64,000 nucleotides of DNA from Pararhodobacter aggregans. Lineage in GTDB: Bacteria > Pseudomonadota > Alphaproteobacteria > Rhodobacterales > Rhodobacteraceae. The translations under genes were made by a program, and so were the position numbers. The notes beneath the pieces are model-generated. The model worked only from the letters and a program-made list of their open reading frames with translations, made no database searches and was not told the origin of the DNA. The DNA is taken from the NCBI RefSeq assembly GCF_003075525.1, contig NZ_QDDR01000008.1:124001-188000 (forward strand), read 5' to 3'. Of the stretch, positions 43,192 to 52,016 are shown piece after piece (within the stretch, counting starts at the first letter, position 1; every line of letters starts with the position of its first letter).

Positions 43192-43707
43192 TCAGCTCTC
43201 CAGCGCGCGGCCCAGCCGGGGCAGTTCCGCCTTCTTCAATGCGTTGCGCAGCGGGCGGCCCTCGAGGCCGGGCCAGACGCGGGCGACCTCGGCCTCGACC
43301 GCCTCGCGCCCGGCGAGCCAGAGTTCCATGCAGAGATCGTCGGGCGGGACCGCGCGCAGCCCGTGCGGGGCGAGGCTGCGGCGGGGGAAATCGCGCAGGT
43401 TCAGCGTGACCAGCAGCGCCGCGCCGCCTTCGATGGCGCCGGCCAGCACGTGCCGGTCACCGGGGTCGGGGAGGTCGAGCCACTCGGCCTCTGCCGCCGC
43501 GACTTCCGCCCCGGGCCAGCGGGCGCGCATCCGCGCCAGCGCCTCGGCGGCGCCGGGTTCGCCCTTGCGCGCCGTGGTGTGCAGCCATTCGGCCGCCACG
43601 CTTTCCGACCAGAGCGGCTGGTAGAGCCCGCGGTCGGCGAGGCCCAGCAGCAGGTCGCGCAGGATCGGCGGGTAGAGGACGCAGGTGTCGAGGAAGGCCT
43701 TAGTCAA
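43192..43707 (-). CDS. PIN-domain protein (RSP_2648 family)
   Basis: A 171-residue PIN-fold protein: MTKAFLDTCVLYP at the start carries the first catalytic Asp, with further acidic residues in SESVAAEWLH and DPGDRHVLAGA. It resembles toxin-type nucleases, but there is no antitoxin gene beside it; instead it overlaps the rRNA methyltransferase gene by eight bases, a pairing conserved in Rhodobacteraceae, which points to a housekeeping RNase role. Confidence 0.82.
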   Translation of the reverse strand: MTKAFLDTCVLYPPILRDLLLGLADRGLYQPLWSESVAAEWLHTTARKGEPGAAEALARMRARWPGAEVAAAEAEWLDLPDPGDRHVLAGAIEGGAALLVTLNLRDFPRRSLAPHGLRAVPPDDLCMELWLAGREAVEAEVARVWPGLEGRPLRNALKKAELPRLGRALES

Positions 43708-44902
43708 GGCGGAAGGCGAGTGACTTCAGGTAGCCGCTTTCGGCCAGCTGCGGCAGCATCGGGTGGTCGGGACCGGCGAAGCCCGTATGGATCAGCTGCC
43801 CGCGCCGGCCGCCCTTGCCGATGCCCCGGGTCGAGGCGGCGCGGAACTGCGACAGATCCGCGGCATGCGAGCAGGAGCAGAGCACCAGATAGCCGCCCGG
43901 CGCCACCAGCGGCGCCGCAAGCCGCGCCACGCGTTCATAGGCCCGCAGCCCCGCGTCCAGCGCCTGGCGGTGCGGTGCGAAGGCGGGCGGGTCGCAGACC
44001 ACCAGCTCGAAGCGCTCGCCCTCGGCTTGCAGCGCTTCCAGCGTCTCGAAGGCGTCGCCCTGGCGGCGGGCGAAGCGCTCCGCCAGGCCCATGGCGGCGG
44101 CGCCCCTTTCGGCCAGCACCAGCGCCGGTTCCGAGCCATCGACGGCCAGCGCGCTCTCCGCCCCCGCCGCCAGCGCCGCGAGGCCGAAGCCGCCGACATG
44201 GCTGAAGACATCGAGGACGCGCCCGCCCTTGGCCAGCCGCGCGGCGAAGGCGTGGTTGTCGCGCTGGTCGTAGAAGATCCCGGTCTTCTGCCCGCCGGTC
44301 AGGTCGGCCATATAGCTGGCGCCGTTCATCCGCACCGGCACCGGCCCGTCGAGCGCGCCTTTCAGGACCAGCGTCTCTTCGGTCAGGCCTTCGAGGCTGC
44401 GGGCTCGCCCGGTGCCGTTCTTGACCACGATGCCGACCCCGGTCACCGCTTGCAGCGCCGCCACCAGCATGTCGAGATGCGCCTCGGCCCAGGCGGCATT
44501 GGGCTGGATCACCGCCGCATCGCCGAAGCGGTCGATGACCACGCCCGGGAAGCCATCGGCCTCGGCATGGACCAGCCGGTAGAAGGGTTCGCTGTAGAGC
44601 CGTTCGCGCAGCGCCAGCGCATGGGCGAGCCGCGCCTCGAACCAGGCGCGGTCCAGCGCCGCCCCGGTGTCGCGGTCCAGCATCCGGGCGACGATCTTCG
44701 ACTTCGGGTTGACGGTCACCAGCCCCATCGGCCGCCGCTCGCCATCCTCCAGCACGGCCAGCGCGCCCGGTTCCAGCGCATTGGTGCGCCGGTCGAGGAC
44801 CAGCTCATCGGCATAGACCCAGGGGAAACCGTGGCGGATGGCGCGGGCTTCGGCCTTGGGGCGCAGGCGGACAACGGGGCGGCTGGAGGGGAGCGAGGTC
44901 AT
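43700..44902 (-). CDS. RlmI-like SAM-dependent RNA methyltransferase (RSP_2647 family)
   Basis: A 400-residue protein with N-terminal PUA domain (residues 10-80) and a class I methyltransferase domain related to RlmI/RlmK (23S rRNA m5C). YMADLTGGQKTGIFYDQRDNH, VLDVFSHVGGFGLAAL (SAM site), VVCDPPAFA and LCSCSHAADL are recognisable, the last containing the catalytic Cys. It is translationally coupled to the PIN gene. Confidence 0.87.
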   Translation of the reverse strand: MTSLPSSRPVVRLRPKAEARAIRHGFPWVYADELVLDRRTNALEPGALAVLEDGERRPMGLVTVNPKSKIVARMLDRDTGAALDRAWFEARLAHALALRERLYSEPFYRLVHAEADGFPGVVIDRFGDAAVIQPNAAWAEAHLDMLVAALQAVTGVGIVVKNGTGRARSLEGLTEETLVLKGALDGPVPVRMNGASYMADLTGGQKTGIFYDQRDNHAFAARLAKGGRVLDVFSHVGGFGLAALAAGAESALAVDGSEPALVLAERGAAAMGLAERFARRQGDAFETLEALQAEGERFELVVCDPPAFAPHRQALDAGLRAYERVARLAAPLVAPGGYLVLCSCSHAADLSQFRAASTRGIGKGGRRGQLIHTGFAGPDHPMLPQLAESGYLKSLAFRLD

Positions 44903-44970
44903 CGGTCAATCCTGAGAGGGCTGCCCCACCCATAGCGGCCCGGCGCCCGGGGCGGAAGGCCAAAGCGACA

Positions 44971-45002
44971 CCGCCCCGCCCGGGAACTCCGGGGCGGGGC
45001 GG
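44971..45002 (-). terminator. strong GC hairpin behind the 55-residue gene
   Basis: CCGCCCCGCCC (44971-44981) pairs with GGGCGGGGCGG (44992-45002) around ten bases. It lies 45 bases after the stop of the minus-strand gene at 45048 and before the next minus-strand gene, where a terminator is expected. Confidence 0.5.
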
Positions 45003-45047
45003 CTGCTCGGCGCGGGGCGAGGGACCCCGGCTTTCCTGTGATCGGTA

Positions 45048-45215
45048 TCAGGCGGTGCGGGCAGCGGTGCCGCGGCCGAAGAGGCCGGCGATGCCGCGGC
45101 GCAGCGCTGCGAAGGATTCGACCAGCGCCTGGGCCTGCATGGCGCGCGCCTGGCGCTCCAGCGCGATCAGGTCCAGGTCTTCCATCTTGCTGAGTTCATA
45201 GGGATAAGCGGTCAT
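45048..45215 (-). CDS. small basic protein, 55 residues, DUF1127-like tail
   Basis: A short soluble protein opening MTAYPYELSKMEDLDLIALE, followed by a helical region (RQARAMQAQALVESFAALRR) and a basic end GIAGLFGRGTAARTA. The helix-plus-basic pattern resembles DUF1127/YjiS-type small proteins that bind RNA-related partners, but the match is weak. The ATG at 45215 has AAAGGA eight bases upstream, better than the ATG at 45224. It is divergent from edd. Confidence 0.55.
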   Translation of the reverse strand: MTAYPYELSKMEDLDLIALERQARAMQAQALVESFAALRRGIAGLFGRGTAARTA

Positions 45216-45313
45216 GTCTGACATCCTTTGCTCGGGGGCGTCGTTAGTCTTTGTCTGAACCCAAGTTACGCCGCGATGCAGCAATCCGCCAGTGCCGATG
45301 CGGCAAAGCCGTA

Positions 45314-45328
45314 TTGCACGCCGTGCAA
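45314..45328. promoter_or_regulatory. perfect palindrome between the 55-residue gene and edd
   Basis: TTGCACG-C-CGTGCAA is a perfect 7+1+7 inverted repeat, about 100 bases from both starts. It could be an operator; no regulator is implied. Confidence 0.3.
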
Positions 45329-45366
45329 GGCTCGCCGCCGGGTGCCGGGACGGGCGCCTGCCGCCC

Positions 45367-45395
45367 TTGCGGCGTTAGCGATAACGGCGTATAGG
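45367..45395 (+). promoter_or_regulatory. edd promoter with LacI-type (CceR-like) operator in its spacer
   Basis: The -35 TTGCGG (45367-45372) and -10 TATAGG (45390-45395) are 17 bp apart. The spacer begins with CGTTAGCGATAACG (45373-45386), a palindrome with one mismatch and a central CG, the form of LacI-family sites. In Rhodobacter, CceR represses Entner-Doudoroff genes including edd through such a site, so this is a likely CceR operator by inference. Confidence 0.6.
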
Positions 45396-45435
45396 GGGCG
45401 CAAACCCCTCCCGTTCTGAACCGACGAGGCCCGCC

Positions 45436-47241
45436 ATGCCCCTCGATGCCCGTATCCGTGACGTCACCGACCGGATCATTGAGCGTTCGCGTCCCGCGCG
45501 CGAGGCCTATCTCGCCCGGCTCGACCGGGCGGCGGCGCAGGGCCCGGCGCGGGCGCATCTGTCCTGCTCCAACGCCGCCCATGCCTACGCGGCGATGGGC
45601 GAGGACAAGGCGGCGCTGGCCGCCGACCGGCAGCCCAATCTGGGCATCGTCACCGCCTATAACGACATGCTCTCGGCCCATCAGCCGTTCGAGACCTATC
45701 CCGCCCTGATCCGCGAGGCGGCGCGGGCGGCGGGGGCCACGGCGCAGGTGGCGGGCGGGGTTCCGGCGATGTGCGACGGGGTCACGCAGGGCAGGGCGGG
45801 GATGGAGTTGTCGCTGATGTCGCGCGACACGATCGCGCTGGCCTCGGCCGTGGCCATGTCGCACGATTGCTTCGACGCGGCGCTCTGGCTCGGGGTTTGC
45901 GACAAGATCGTGCCGGGGCTGGTGATGGCGGCGGCGACCTTCGGCCATGTTCCGGCGGTCTTCGTTCCGGCGGGGCCGATGACCTCGGGCCTGCCCAACG
46001 ATGAGAAAGCCAAGGTCCGCGTGGCCTTCGCCGAGGGCAAGGCCAGCCGTGCCGATCTGATGGCGTCCGAAATGGCCAGCTACCACGGTCCGGGAACCTG
46101 CACCTTCTACGGCACGGCCAATACCAACCAGATGCTGATGGAGATCATGGGCCTGATGCTGCCGGGCGCGGCCTTCGTCAACCCGGGCACCGGCCTGCGC
46201 GAGGCGCTGACGCGGGCGGCGGTGTCCCGCGCCGCGGCGATCACCCTTCTGGGCAACGACTGGCGTCCGGCCGGGCGGATCCTTGACGAGCGCGCCTTCG
46301 TCAACGGCATGGTCGGGCTGATGGCGACGGGGGGCTCGACCAACCTGATCCTGCACCTGCCCGCCATGGCCAAGGCCGCCGGGATCACCCTCACGCTCGA
46401 GGATTTCGATGCCGTGGCCCGGGCCGTGCCCTTGCTCGCCAAGGTCTATCCCAACGGCCTGGCCGATGTGAACCATTTCCACGCCGCCGGGGGGCTGGCC
46501 TATCTGGTGGGGCAACTGCTCGACGCGGGCCTGTTGCACGAGGATGTGGAGACCGTCGCCGGAACCGGCATTGCCCGCTACGCGCAGGAACCGAGGCTGA
46601 TCGACGGCACTCTGTCCTGGGTCGAGGGGACGGGCGAAAGCCTCAACGACCGGATCCTGCGCCCGGCCCGCGATCCTTTCGCGCCCACCGGCGGGCTGAA
46701 ACAGCTCAACGGCACCCTCGGGCAGGGGGTGATAAAGGTCTCGGCCGTCAAGCCCGAGAACCATGTGATCGAGGCCCCGGCCCGGGTGTTCCACGATCAG
46801 GAGGCGGTGAAAGCCGCCTTCAAGGCCGGGGAATTCACCGGCGATGTGGTGGTGGTGGTTCGCTTCCAGGGACCGCGGGCCAATGGCATGCCGGAACTGC
46901 ATTCGCTGACCCCGGTGCTGTCGGTGCTGCTCGACCGCGGGCAGAAGGTGGCGCTGGTCACGGACGGGCGGATGTCGGGCGCCTCGGGCAAGGTGCCCGC
47001 CGCGATCCATGTCGCGCCCGAGGCCGCGGCGGGCGGGCCCATCGCCCGGGTGCGGGACGGCGATCTGGTGCGGCTCGACGCGGTGACGGGACGGCTCGAG
47101 GTGCTGGCCGAGGGCTTCGCCGACCGCCCGGCGGTCACCGCCGATCTCAGCGCCAATGATGTGGGCGTCGGCCGCGAACTCTTCGCCCGGCTGCGCCTCG
47201 GGGCCAGCGACGCCACCGAAGGCGCCTCGATCCTGTTCTGA
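45436..47241 (+). CDS. edd: 6-phosphogluconate dehydratase
   Basis: A 601-residue iron-sulfur dehydratase of the IlvD/Edd family that makes 2-keto-3-deoxy-6-phosphogluconate in the Entner-Doudoroff pathway, the main sugar route in these bacteria. Cluster Cys are visible in [13 protein letters not shown] and [34 protein letters not shown] near the C-terminus is diagnostic. GAGG precedes the ATG. It stands alone (zwf, pgl and eda not in the window). Confidence 0.95.
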   Translation: MPLDARIRDVTDRIIERSRPAREAYLARLDRAAAQGPARAHLSCSNAAHAYAAMGEDKAALAADRQPNLGIVTAYNDMLSAHQPFETYPALIREAARAAGATAQVAGGVPAMCDGVTQGRAGMELSLMSRDTIALASAVAMSHDCFDAALWLGVCDKIVPGLVMAAATFGHVPAVFVPAGPMTSGLPNDEKAKVRVAFAEGKASRADLMASEMASYHGPGTCTFYGTANTNQMLMEIMGLMLPGAAFVNPGTGLREALTRAAVSRAAAITLLGNDWRPAGRILDERAFVNGMVGLMATGGSTNLILHLPAMAKAAGITLTLEDFDAVARAVPLLAKVYPNGLADVNHFHAAGGLAYLVGQLLDAGLLHEDVETVAGTGIARYAQEPRLIDGTLSWVEGTGESLNDRILRPARDPFAPTGGLKQLNGTLGQGVIKVSAVKPENHVIEAPARVFHDQEAVKAAFKAGEFTGDVVVVVRFQGPRANGMPELHSLTPVLSVLLDRGQKVALVTDGRMSGASGKVPAAIHVAPEAAAGGPIARVRDGDLVRLDAVTGRLEVLAEGFADRPAVTADLSANDVGVGRELFARLRLGASDATEGASILF

Positions 47242-47265
47242 ACGCGGCCGCGCCACGCCCTTTTT

Positions 47266-47393
47266 CCATCTTTGTTCTGAAAATATCCTCCGGAAGGGGT
47301 CCGGGGAGGGTGGAAAACCCTCCCCGGGCGGGGGCGGGTGGCAACCCGCCGGGCGCCGGGGGGCTCGATGCCCCCCGGCGCCCGCCCTCCCTG
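47266..47393 (-). repeat. dispersed structured unit, locus 6 (one unit behind ggt)
   Basis: Oriented with ggt: from its stop outward come GGGCGCCGGGGGGC/GCCCCCCGGCGCCC, GGCGGGT/ACCCGCC, CCGGGGAGGG/CCCTCCCCGG (47301-47327) and the tail GAGGATATTTTCAGAACAAA plus GATG. It ends 25 bases from the convergent edd stop. Confidence 0.85.
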
Positions 47394-48980
47394 TCAGTAT
47401 CCCAACGCGCAGCCATCCTTGCGCGGGTCCGAGGCGCCGACCAGAACCCCATCCTCCCGGATCTCGATGGCCTGGGCGCCGCCCAGCGGTTCGGGCGACC
47501 AGCGGGTCTTGTGGCCCATCGCCGCCAGCGCCTCGGCCACGGCCGGGGTATGACCCTGCTCCAGCGCCAGCCCGTCGACGCCCGAGAAGAGCCCGGCGAA
47601 GGCCCGGGGCGCGTCCAGCGCCGCCTGCAGCTCCATGTCGAAATCCAGGAGGTTCGACACGACCCGCGCGTGCCCGCAGGGCTGATAGGCCCCGCCCATC
47701 ACGCCGAAGGGCATCACCACCTTGCCACCTTTGCGCAGCATCCCCGGGATGATCGTGTGCATCGGCCGCTTGCCGCCGGCGGCCTCGTTGGCGTGGCCCG
47801 CCTCCAGCGTGAAACCGGCGCCCCGGTTCTGGAACAGGATCCCGAACCGGTCCGAGGCGATGCCGGCGCCGAAATCATGAAAGATCGAATAGATCAGCGA
47901 TACCGCCATCCGGTCGCGATCCACCACCGACAGGGTGATCGTCTCCTTGTGCACCGCTTCGGTCAGGGGCGCGGGTTCGGCCATGGCGCGCCCGGGGTCG
48001 ATCAGCGCCGCCAGCCCGGCCGCCGTCTCGGGCGCCAGCATGTGCTCCAGCCGCGTGACGTGATCGGCATCGGCCAGAAACCGGTTGCGGGCGTCATAGG
48101 CCAGCCGCGTCGCCTCGGCCTCGATATGGGTGCGCTCGACACCGGACGGATCCAGCCGCGACAGGTCGAAATGCGACAGGATGTTCAGCAGCAGGATCGC
48201 CGTGGCGCCCTGGCCGTTCGGCGCGTGTTCGATCAGCTCGACGCCCCTGTAGCTCCCGCTGACCGGCTGGCCGAGATGGCCCGCGACGGCGGCGAAATCC
48301 TCGGCCGTGTGGCTGCCGCCCTGGGCGCGGAGCGCGGCGAGCATGTCCTCGGCCACCTCGCCCTCGTAGAACCCCTTGCGCCCCTCGCGGGCGATGCGGC
48401 GCAGGACCTCGGCCTGTCCGGGCAGGGCGAAGCGCTGGCCGGTGACCGGCGCCCTGCCACCCGGAAGGTAGTGCATCCCGGCAGCGCCGTGCAGCGGGCG
48501 GGCCTGGGCCCAGTCCTGGGCGACGCGGGGCGCGACCGGCACACCGGCCTCGAAATAGGCGATCACCGGGGCCAGGATCTGCGCCAGTTCCAGCCTGCCC
48601 CAGGTCTCGTGCATCCGGCAGAAACCATCGACCGCGCCGGGCAGGGTCACCGAGTCAATCCCGTGGACCGGGACCGTGGCCAGCCCCCGCGCGCGCATCG
48701 CCGCGGCCGACAGACCGGCGGGCGCGCGGCCCGAGCCGTTCAGGGCATGGACGCTCTCCTCGCCCGCCGGTTTGACCAGCGCAAACAGATCGCCGCCAAG
48801 GCCGGTCATCTGCGGTTCGAGCAACCCTTGCAGGATGGCTGCGCCGATGGCGGCATCGACGGCATTGCCACCCTCCTGCAGGAGCCGGATCGCCAGCTGC
48901 GAGGCCAGCGGATGCGAGGCGGCGACCATGCCGTTGTCGGCATAGACGGCCGACCGCCCGGGTGTCTGGAAATCGCGCAT
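47394..48980 (-). CDS. ggt: gamma-glutamyltransferase family protein
   Basis: A 528-residue Ntn-hydrolase of the gamma-glutamyltransferase family. The self-processing Thr is in KETITLSVVDRDRMAVSLIYSIF (about residue 350), corresponding to the usual T-T-H-x-S region but with variation around it; the C-terminal FGVMGGAYQPCGHARVVSNLLDF is typical. No signal peptide is present, so the enzyme is cytosolic, a subgroup that includes acylases and oxamate or glutathione-related hydrolases. The exact substrate is open. Confidence 0.87.
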   Translation of the reverse strand: MRDFQTPGRSAVYADNGMVAASHPLASQLAIRLLQEGGNAVDAAIGAAILQGLLEPQMTGLGGDLFALVKPAGEESVHALNGSGRAPAGLSAAAMRARGLATVPVHGIDSVTLPGAVDGFCRMHETWGRLELAQILAPVIAYFEAGVPVAPRVAQDWAQARPLHGAAGMHYLPGGRAPVTGQRFALPGQAEVLRRIAREGRKGFYEGEVAEDMLAALRAQGGSHTAEDFAAVAGHLGQPVSGSYRGVELIEHAPNGQGATAILLLNILSHFDLSRLDPSGVERTHIEAEATRLAYDARNRFLADADHVTRLEHMLAPETAAGLAALIDPGRAMAEPAPLTEAVHKETITLSVVDRDRMAVSLIYSIFHDFGAGIASDRFGILFQNRGAGFTLEAGHANEAAGGKRPMHTIIPGMLRKGGKVVMPFGVMGGAYQPCGHARVVSNLLDFDMELQAALDAPRAFAGLFSGVDGLALEQGHTPAVAEALAAMGHKTRWSPEPLGGAQAIEIREDGVLVGASDPRKDGCALGY

Positions 48981-49437
48981 CGAATCCTCCTGAGGCTTGG
49001 ACCGGCAGGATGCGGTGCGGGGCCGGGATTGAAAAGTCCCGGATGGCGGAAAGCATGTTGACCGGCCCGGTCAGCAGGAACCGGGCCGGCCAGAGAATCG
49101 CTTGGGCAGCGACCGCCGACGCCGCAAACGGCGCCAGCCTGAAGGTCCGACGGGCGAGTGACGCAAGAAGGCGCGGCCGCTGATGAAATCACTCCCGCCA
49201 CCGATCCGTGATCCTGGGGACCACACCCGACAGCGACAGTTCGCTGGCCTTCCTGACGCGACCCGACGGAAAAAGGATTGAGTAAAAAATCCTGGGTGCT
49301 GAAACGAGTCCGACGATGACCGGATTCGTCGTTATCGGCTTCACCCATTCGGGTTAAAACGCTCGCCAGAGCAGGAAAACTGGGGCATTCTTGACCCCCG
49401 CCTGTTCAGGGCCGTGCCGTTTGACCATGAGGGTTTC
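48981..49437. other. 450-bp intergenic region with two hairpins
   Basis: Between divergent ggt and the LuxR-hydrolase gene. It contains CCGGCCCGGT/ACCGGGCCGG (49062-49071 and 49080-49089, loop eight bases) and AGGATT/AATCCT (49274-49279 and 49288-49293). The second is in a rare AT-rich patch that may be part of a promoter. No gene is convincing. Confidence 0.4.
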
Positions 49438-51231
49438 GTGACCGCCGAGCATTCCGTTCCCGCCTACAGCGTCGCATCCCCCGACGCGGCCGAGGCGCTG
49501 GACCCCGGCCGCGCGCGCCTTATCGGCAGCATCTACGAGGTGGTGCTGAACCCCGAGCATTTCGACAGTTTCATGGCCGATTGGTCGGATTTCGTCGATC
49601 AGCTGGCCCGGCGGCTGGGCGAGATGCAGGTGACCGACGAACCCTCGGCCCGCACGCTCGAGGATCCGGTGATCGAGGCGCATTTCCGCCGGGCCTTCGC
49701 GCTGTTCGAACGGATGGGGCGCGGCGAGACGGTGCTGCCCGGGGCGGGCGACGGCCGGGGGCCGCTGGTCCGGCTGGGGCGGGGCGGTGTGGTGCTGTCG
49801 GCCGGGGCCGAGGCCGAGACGCTGTTCGGCAGCCCGGTCACCGCCGAGGGGATCCGCGCCGCGCTCGAGCCCGACAGCGTCGCCCGGCTTGCGGCCTATC
49901 TCACCGCTGCCGACCGTGCCCCGGCCTCGGGACGGTTCACCGTCCTGTCGCTGGCCGAGGCGCCGGCCCAGGCGGCGCTGCCTGGCGGCGGGCTGGTGGC
50001 GGCGGTGACGGTCCGCGCGCCCGAGGGCGAGGGTTTCGTCACCGAACTGAAAGCGCTGAGCGTCGGCTGGAGCCCGGCGCTGTCGGGCATTCTGGTCGAG
50101 AGTTTCCGCCTGACCCCGCGCGAGGTCGAGCTGGTGCGCGAACTGACCCGGGGCGGCGATCTGCCCGCCGTCTCGCTGCGCAGCGGGCGCTCGCTCAACA
50201 CGCTGAGGGCGCAGCTGAAATCGGTCTTCGCCAAGACCCGCACCGGCGCGCAATCCGAGCTGATGCGGCTGGTCGCGGCGCTGGTGCTGCATGGCCCTGA
50301 CGGTGACAGCCGCCCCGACGCCGCCCCCGCCGCCAGCGAGCAGGAGATCGTCGTCGATGTCGGCGACGGGCGGCTGATGCCGGTGCTGACCACCGGTCCC
50401 GCGGACGGCCTGCCGGTGATCTTCGTGCATGGCATGCTGGAGGGGCTGGCCTCGCTCTCGCAGCTCGGGCCGGCGTTGCAGGCGGCCGGGATCCGGCTTT
50501 ACGCGCCGATGCGGGCCAATTTCGGCGCCTCCTTCGTCGATCCGCGGATCCGCGAGGCGCCGGGCCTTTTCGCCCGCGACCTCGGCATCGTGCTGCAATC
50601 GCTGAACCTGCCGCGGGTGGTGCTGCTGGGACATATGGCCGGGGCGATCTATGCCTATGCGGCGGCGGGGCGGCTGGGGCGCGCGGTGGCGGGGATGGTG
50701 GGGGTGGCGGGGTGCGTGCCGATCACTTCGATCGAGCAATTCGCCGCCATGACGCCGCGCCAGCGGGCCGTGGCCTATACCGCGCGTTTCGCCCCGGCGC
50801 TGCTGCCTGCGGTGCTGCGCGCGGGCATCGCCCAGATCGATTCCAGCAGCGCCGAGAAATTCATGACGCCGCTCTATCCGACCGGCTCGCGCGACCGCGA
50901 GGTGGTCAGCCGCCCGGCCATCGCCGAGCGCATCATCGAAGGCTATCGCTATACCGTGGCCCAGGGCCAGAAGGCCTTCCAGATCGACGCCTGGCACGTG
51001 ACCCGCGACTGGTCGGCGCTGGTGGCGGGTTCGGATTGCCCGCTGCATCTGATCCATGGCGAGCTGGACCCGGTGGTCAGCCTGCGCAGCGTGCGGGAAT
51101 TCGCCCAGGCCCGGGCCCGCGCCCATGTCATCGAGATCGAGGGCGAGGGGCAGCTCTTGCTCTACGCCAAGCCCGGCCCGGTGCTGGCCGAGGTCGCGGA
51201 TTTCGCGCGCCGCTGCCTGGCGACGCCCTGA
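49438..51231 (+). CDS. LuxR-type HTH regulator fused to a degenerate alpha/beta hydrolase
   Basis: A 597-residue fusion. Residues about 1-215 resemble a divergent PAS-like sensory region; 222-285 form a LuxR-type helix-turn-helix (RLTPREVELVRELTRGGDLP to NTLRAQLKSVFAKTRT); residues 300-597 are an alpha/beta hydrolase. The nucleophile elbow reads GHMAG (398-402), so the usual Ser is Met; the catalytic His position reads EGEGQ, while the Asp in HGELDP remains. It is therefore probably a ligand-sensing rather than hydrolytic domain. GTG 49438 has GAGGG five bases upstream; GTG 49414 is an alternative. Confidence 0.8.
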   Translation: MTAEHSVPAYSVASPDAAEALDPGRARLIGSIYEVVLNPEHFDSFMADWSDFVDQLARRLGEMQVTDEPSARTLEDPVIEAHFRRAFALFERMGRGETVLPGAGDGRGPLVRLGRGGVVLSAGAEAETLFGSPVTAEGIRAALEPDSVARLAAYLTAADRAPASGRFTVLSLAEAPAQAALPGGGLVAAVTVRAPEGEGFVTELKALSVGWSPALSGILVESFRLTPREVELVRELTRGGDLPAVSLRSGRSLNTLRAQLKSVFAKTRTGAQSELMRLVAALVLHGPDGDSRPDAAPAASEQEIVVDVGDGRLMPVLTTGPADGLPVIFVHGMLEGLASLSQLGPALQAAGIRLYAPMRANFGASFVDPRIREAPGLFARDLGIVLQSLNLPRVVLLGHMAGAIYAYAAAGRLGRAVAGMVGVAGCVPITSIEQFAAMTPRQRAVAYTARFAPALLPAVLRAGIAQIDSSSAEKFMTPLYPTGSRDREVVSRPAIAERIIEGYRYTVAQGQKAFQIDAWHVTRDWSALVAGSDCPLHLIHGELDPVVSLRSVREFAQARARAHVIEIEGEGQLLLYAKPGPVLAEVADFARRCLATP

Positions 51232-51296
51232 GCCCGGGCGCCATTGCCGGATCGGCAGGGCACCCCATATAGTCAGGGCAACCCGGGAAAACCCTG

Positions 51297-52016
51297 ATGC
51301 CCTCCAGCAATGACCTGATTATCGGCTCGTACAACGTGCACAAGGCCGTCGGCACCGACCGGCGGCGCGATCCGCATCGCACCATCGCGGTGATCCGCGA
51401 GCTGGGGGCCGATCTGGTGGCGTTGCAGGAGGTGGACCGCCGCTTTGGCGACCGGCGTGGCATCCTGGATCTGGCCGAGCTGGAGCGCACGACCGGGCTG
51501 GTGCCGGTGCCGCTGACCAGCCGCAAGGGCGCGCTGGCCCATGGCTGGCACGGCAACCTCCTGCTGTTTCGCGGCGCCGAGCTGGAAGAGGCGCGGGTCA
51601 TCGACCTGCCGGGGCTGGAGCCGCGCGGCGCCATTGTCGCCGACCTGCGCTTCGGCACCCTGCCGATCCGGGTGATCGCCGCGCATCTGGGATTGCTGAA
51701 GAACTCCCGCCTGCAACAGGCCCGGCGCCTGGCCGATGAGATCAGCCCCGACCGGCCCACGCTGATGATGGGCGATCTGAACGAATGGCGGCAGGGGCCC
51801 GGCTGCTCGCTGATGCCGCTGAAGACCGGGCTCGACGCCGTGGACCGCGCCGCCACCGTGGCGAGCTTCCCGGCCGGGCGGCCGATGCTGGCCCTCGACC
51901 GGATCATCGGCTGCACAAGGGCCGAGGTGCTGGACCTCTCGCCGCATGTCTCGCCGTTGGCGCGGCTGGCCTCCGACCATCTGCCGATCCGCGCCCGGCT
52001 GAGGGTCGCTGCATGA
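51297..52016 (+). CDS. endonuclease/exonuclease/phosphatase family protein
   Basis: A 239-residue protein of the EEP (DNase I-like) fold. Visible active-site residues are Asn in GSYNVHKAVG, Glu in ALQEVDRRFG, His in IAAHLGLL, the MMGDLNEW motif and the final SDHLPI. These form a complete metal-dependent phosphoesterase site. It overlaps the following PLD gene by four bases, so the two enzymes are coexpressed, perhaps acting on a phospholipid or membrane-linked phosphodiester. Confidence 0.87.
   Translation: MPSSNDLIIGSYNVHKAVGTDRRRDPHRTIAVIRELGADLVALQEVDRRFGDRRGILDLAELERTTGLVPVPLTSRKGALAHGWHGNLLLFRGAELEEARVIDLPGLEPRGAIVADLRFGTLPIRVIAAHLGLLKNSRLQQARRLADEISPDRPTLMMGDLNEWRQGPGCSLMPLKTGLDAVDRAATVASFPAGRPMLALDRIIGCTRAEVLDLSPHVSPLARLASDHLPIRARLRVAA

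Noticed and set aside
43192-43707. PIN protein as the toxin of a toxin-antitoxin pair
   Set aside because: No small antitoxin gene is next to it; it overlaps a housekeeping rRNA methyltransferase, and the pair is typical of the family.
45228-45419. 63-codon plus-strand frame ahead of edd
   Set aside because: It covers the edd promoter and operator and has no ribosome binding site or protein-like composition.
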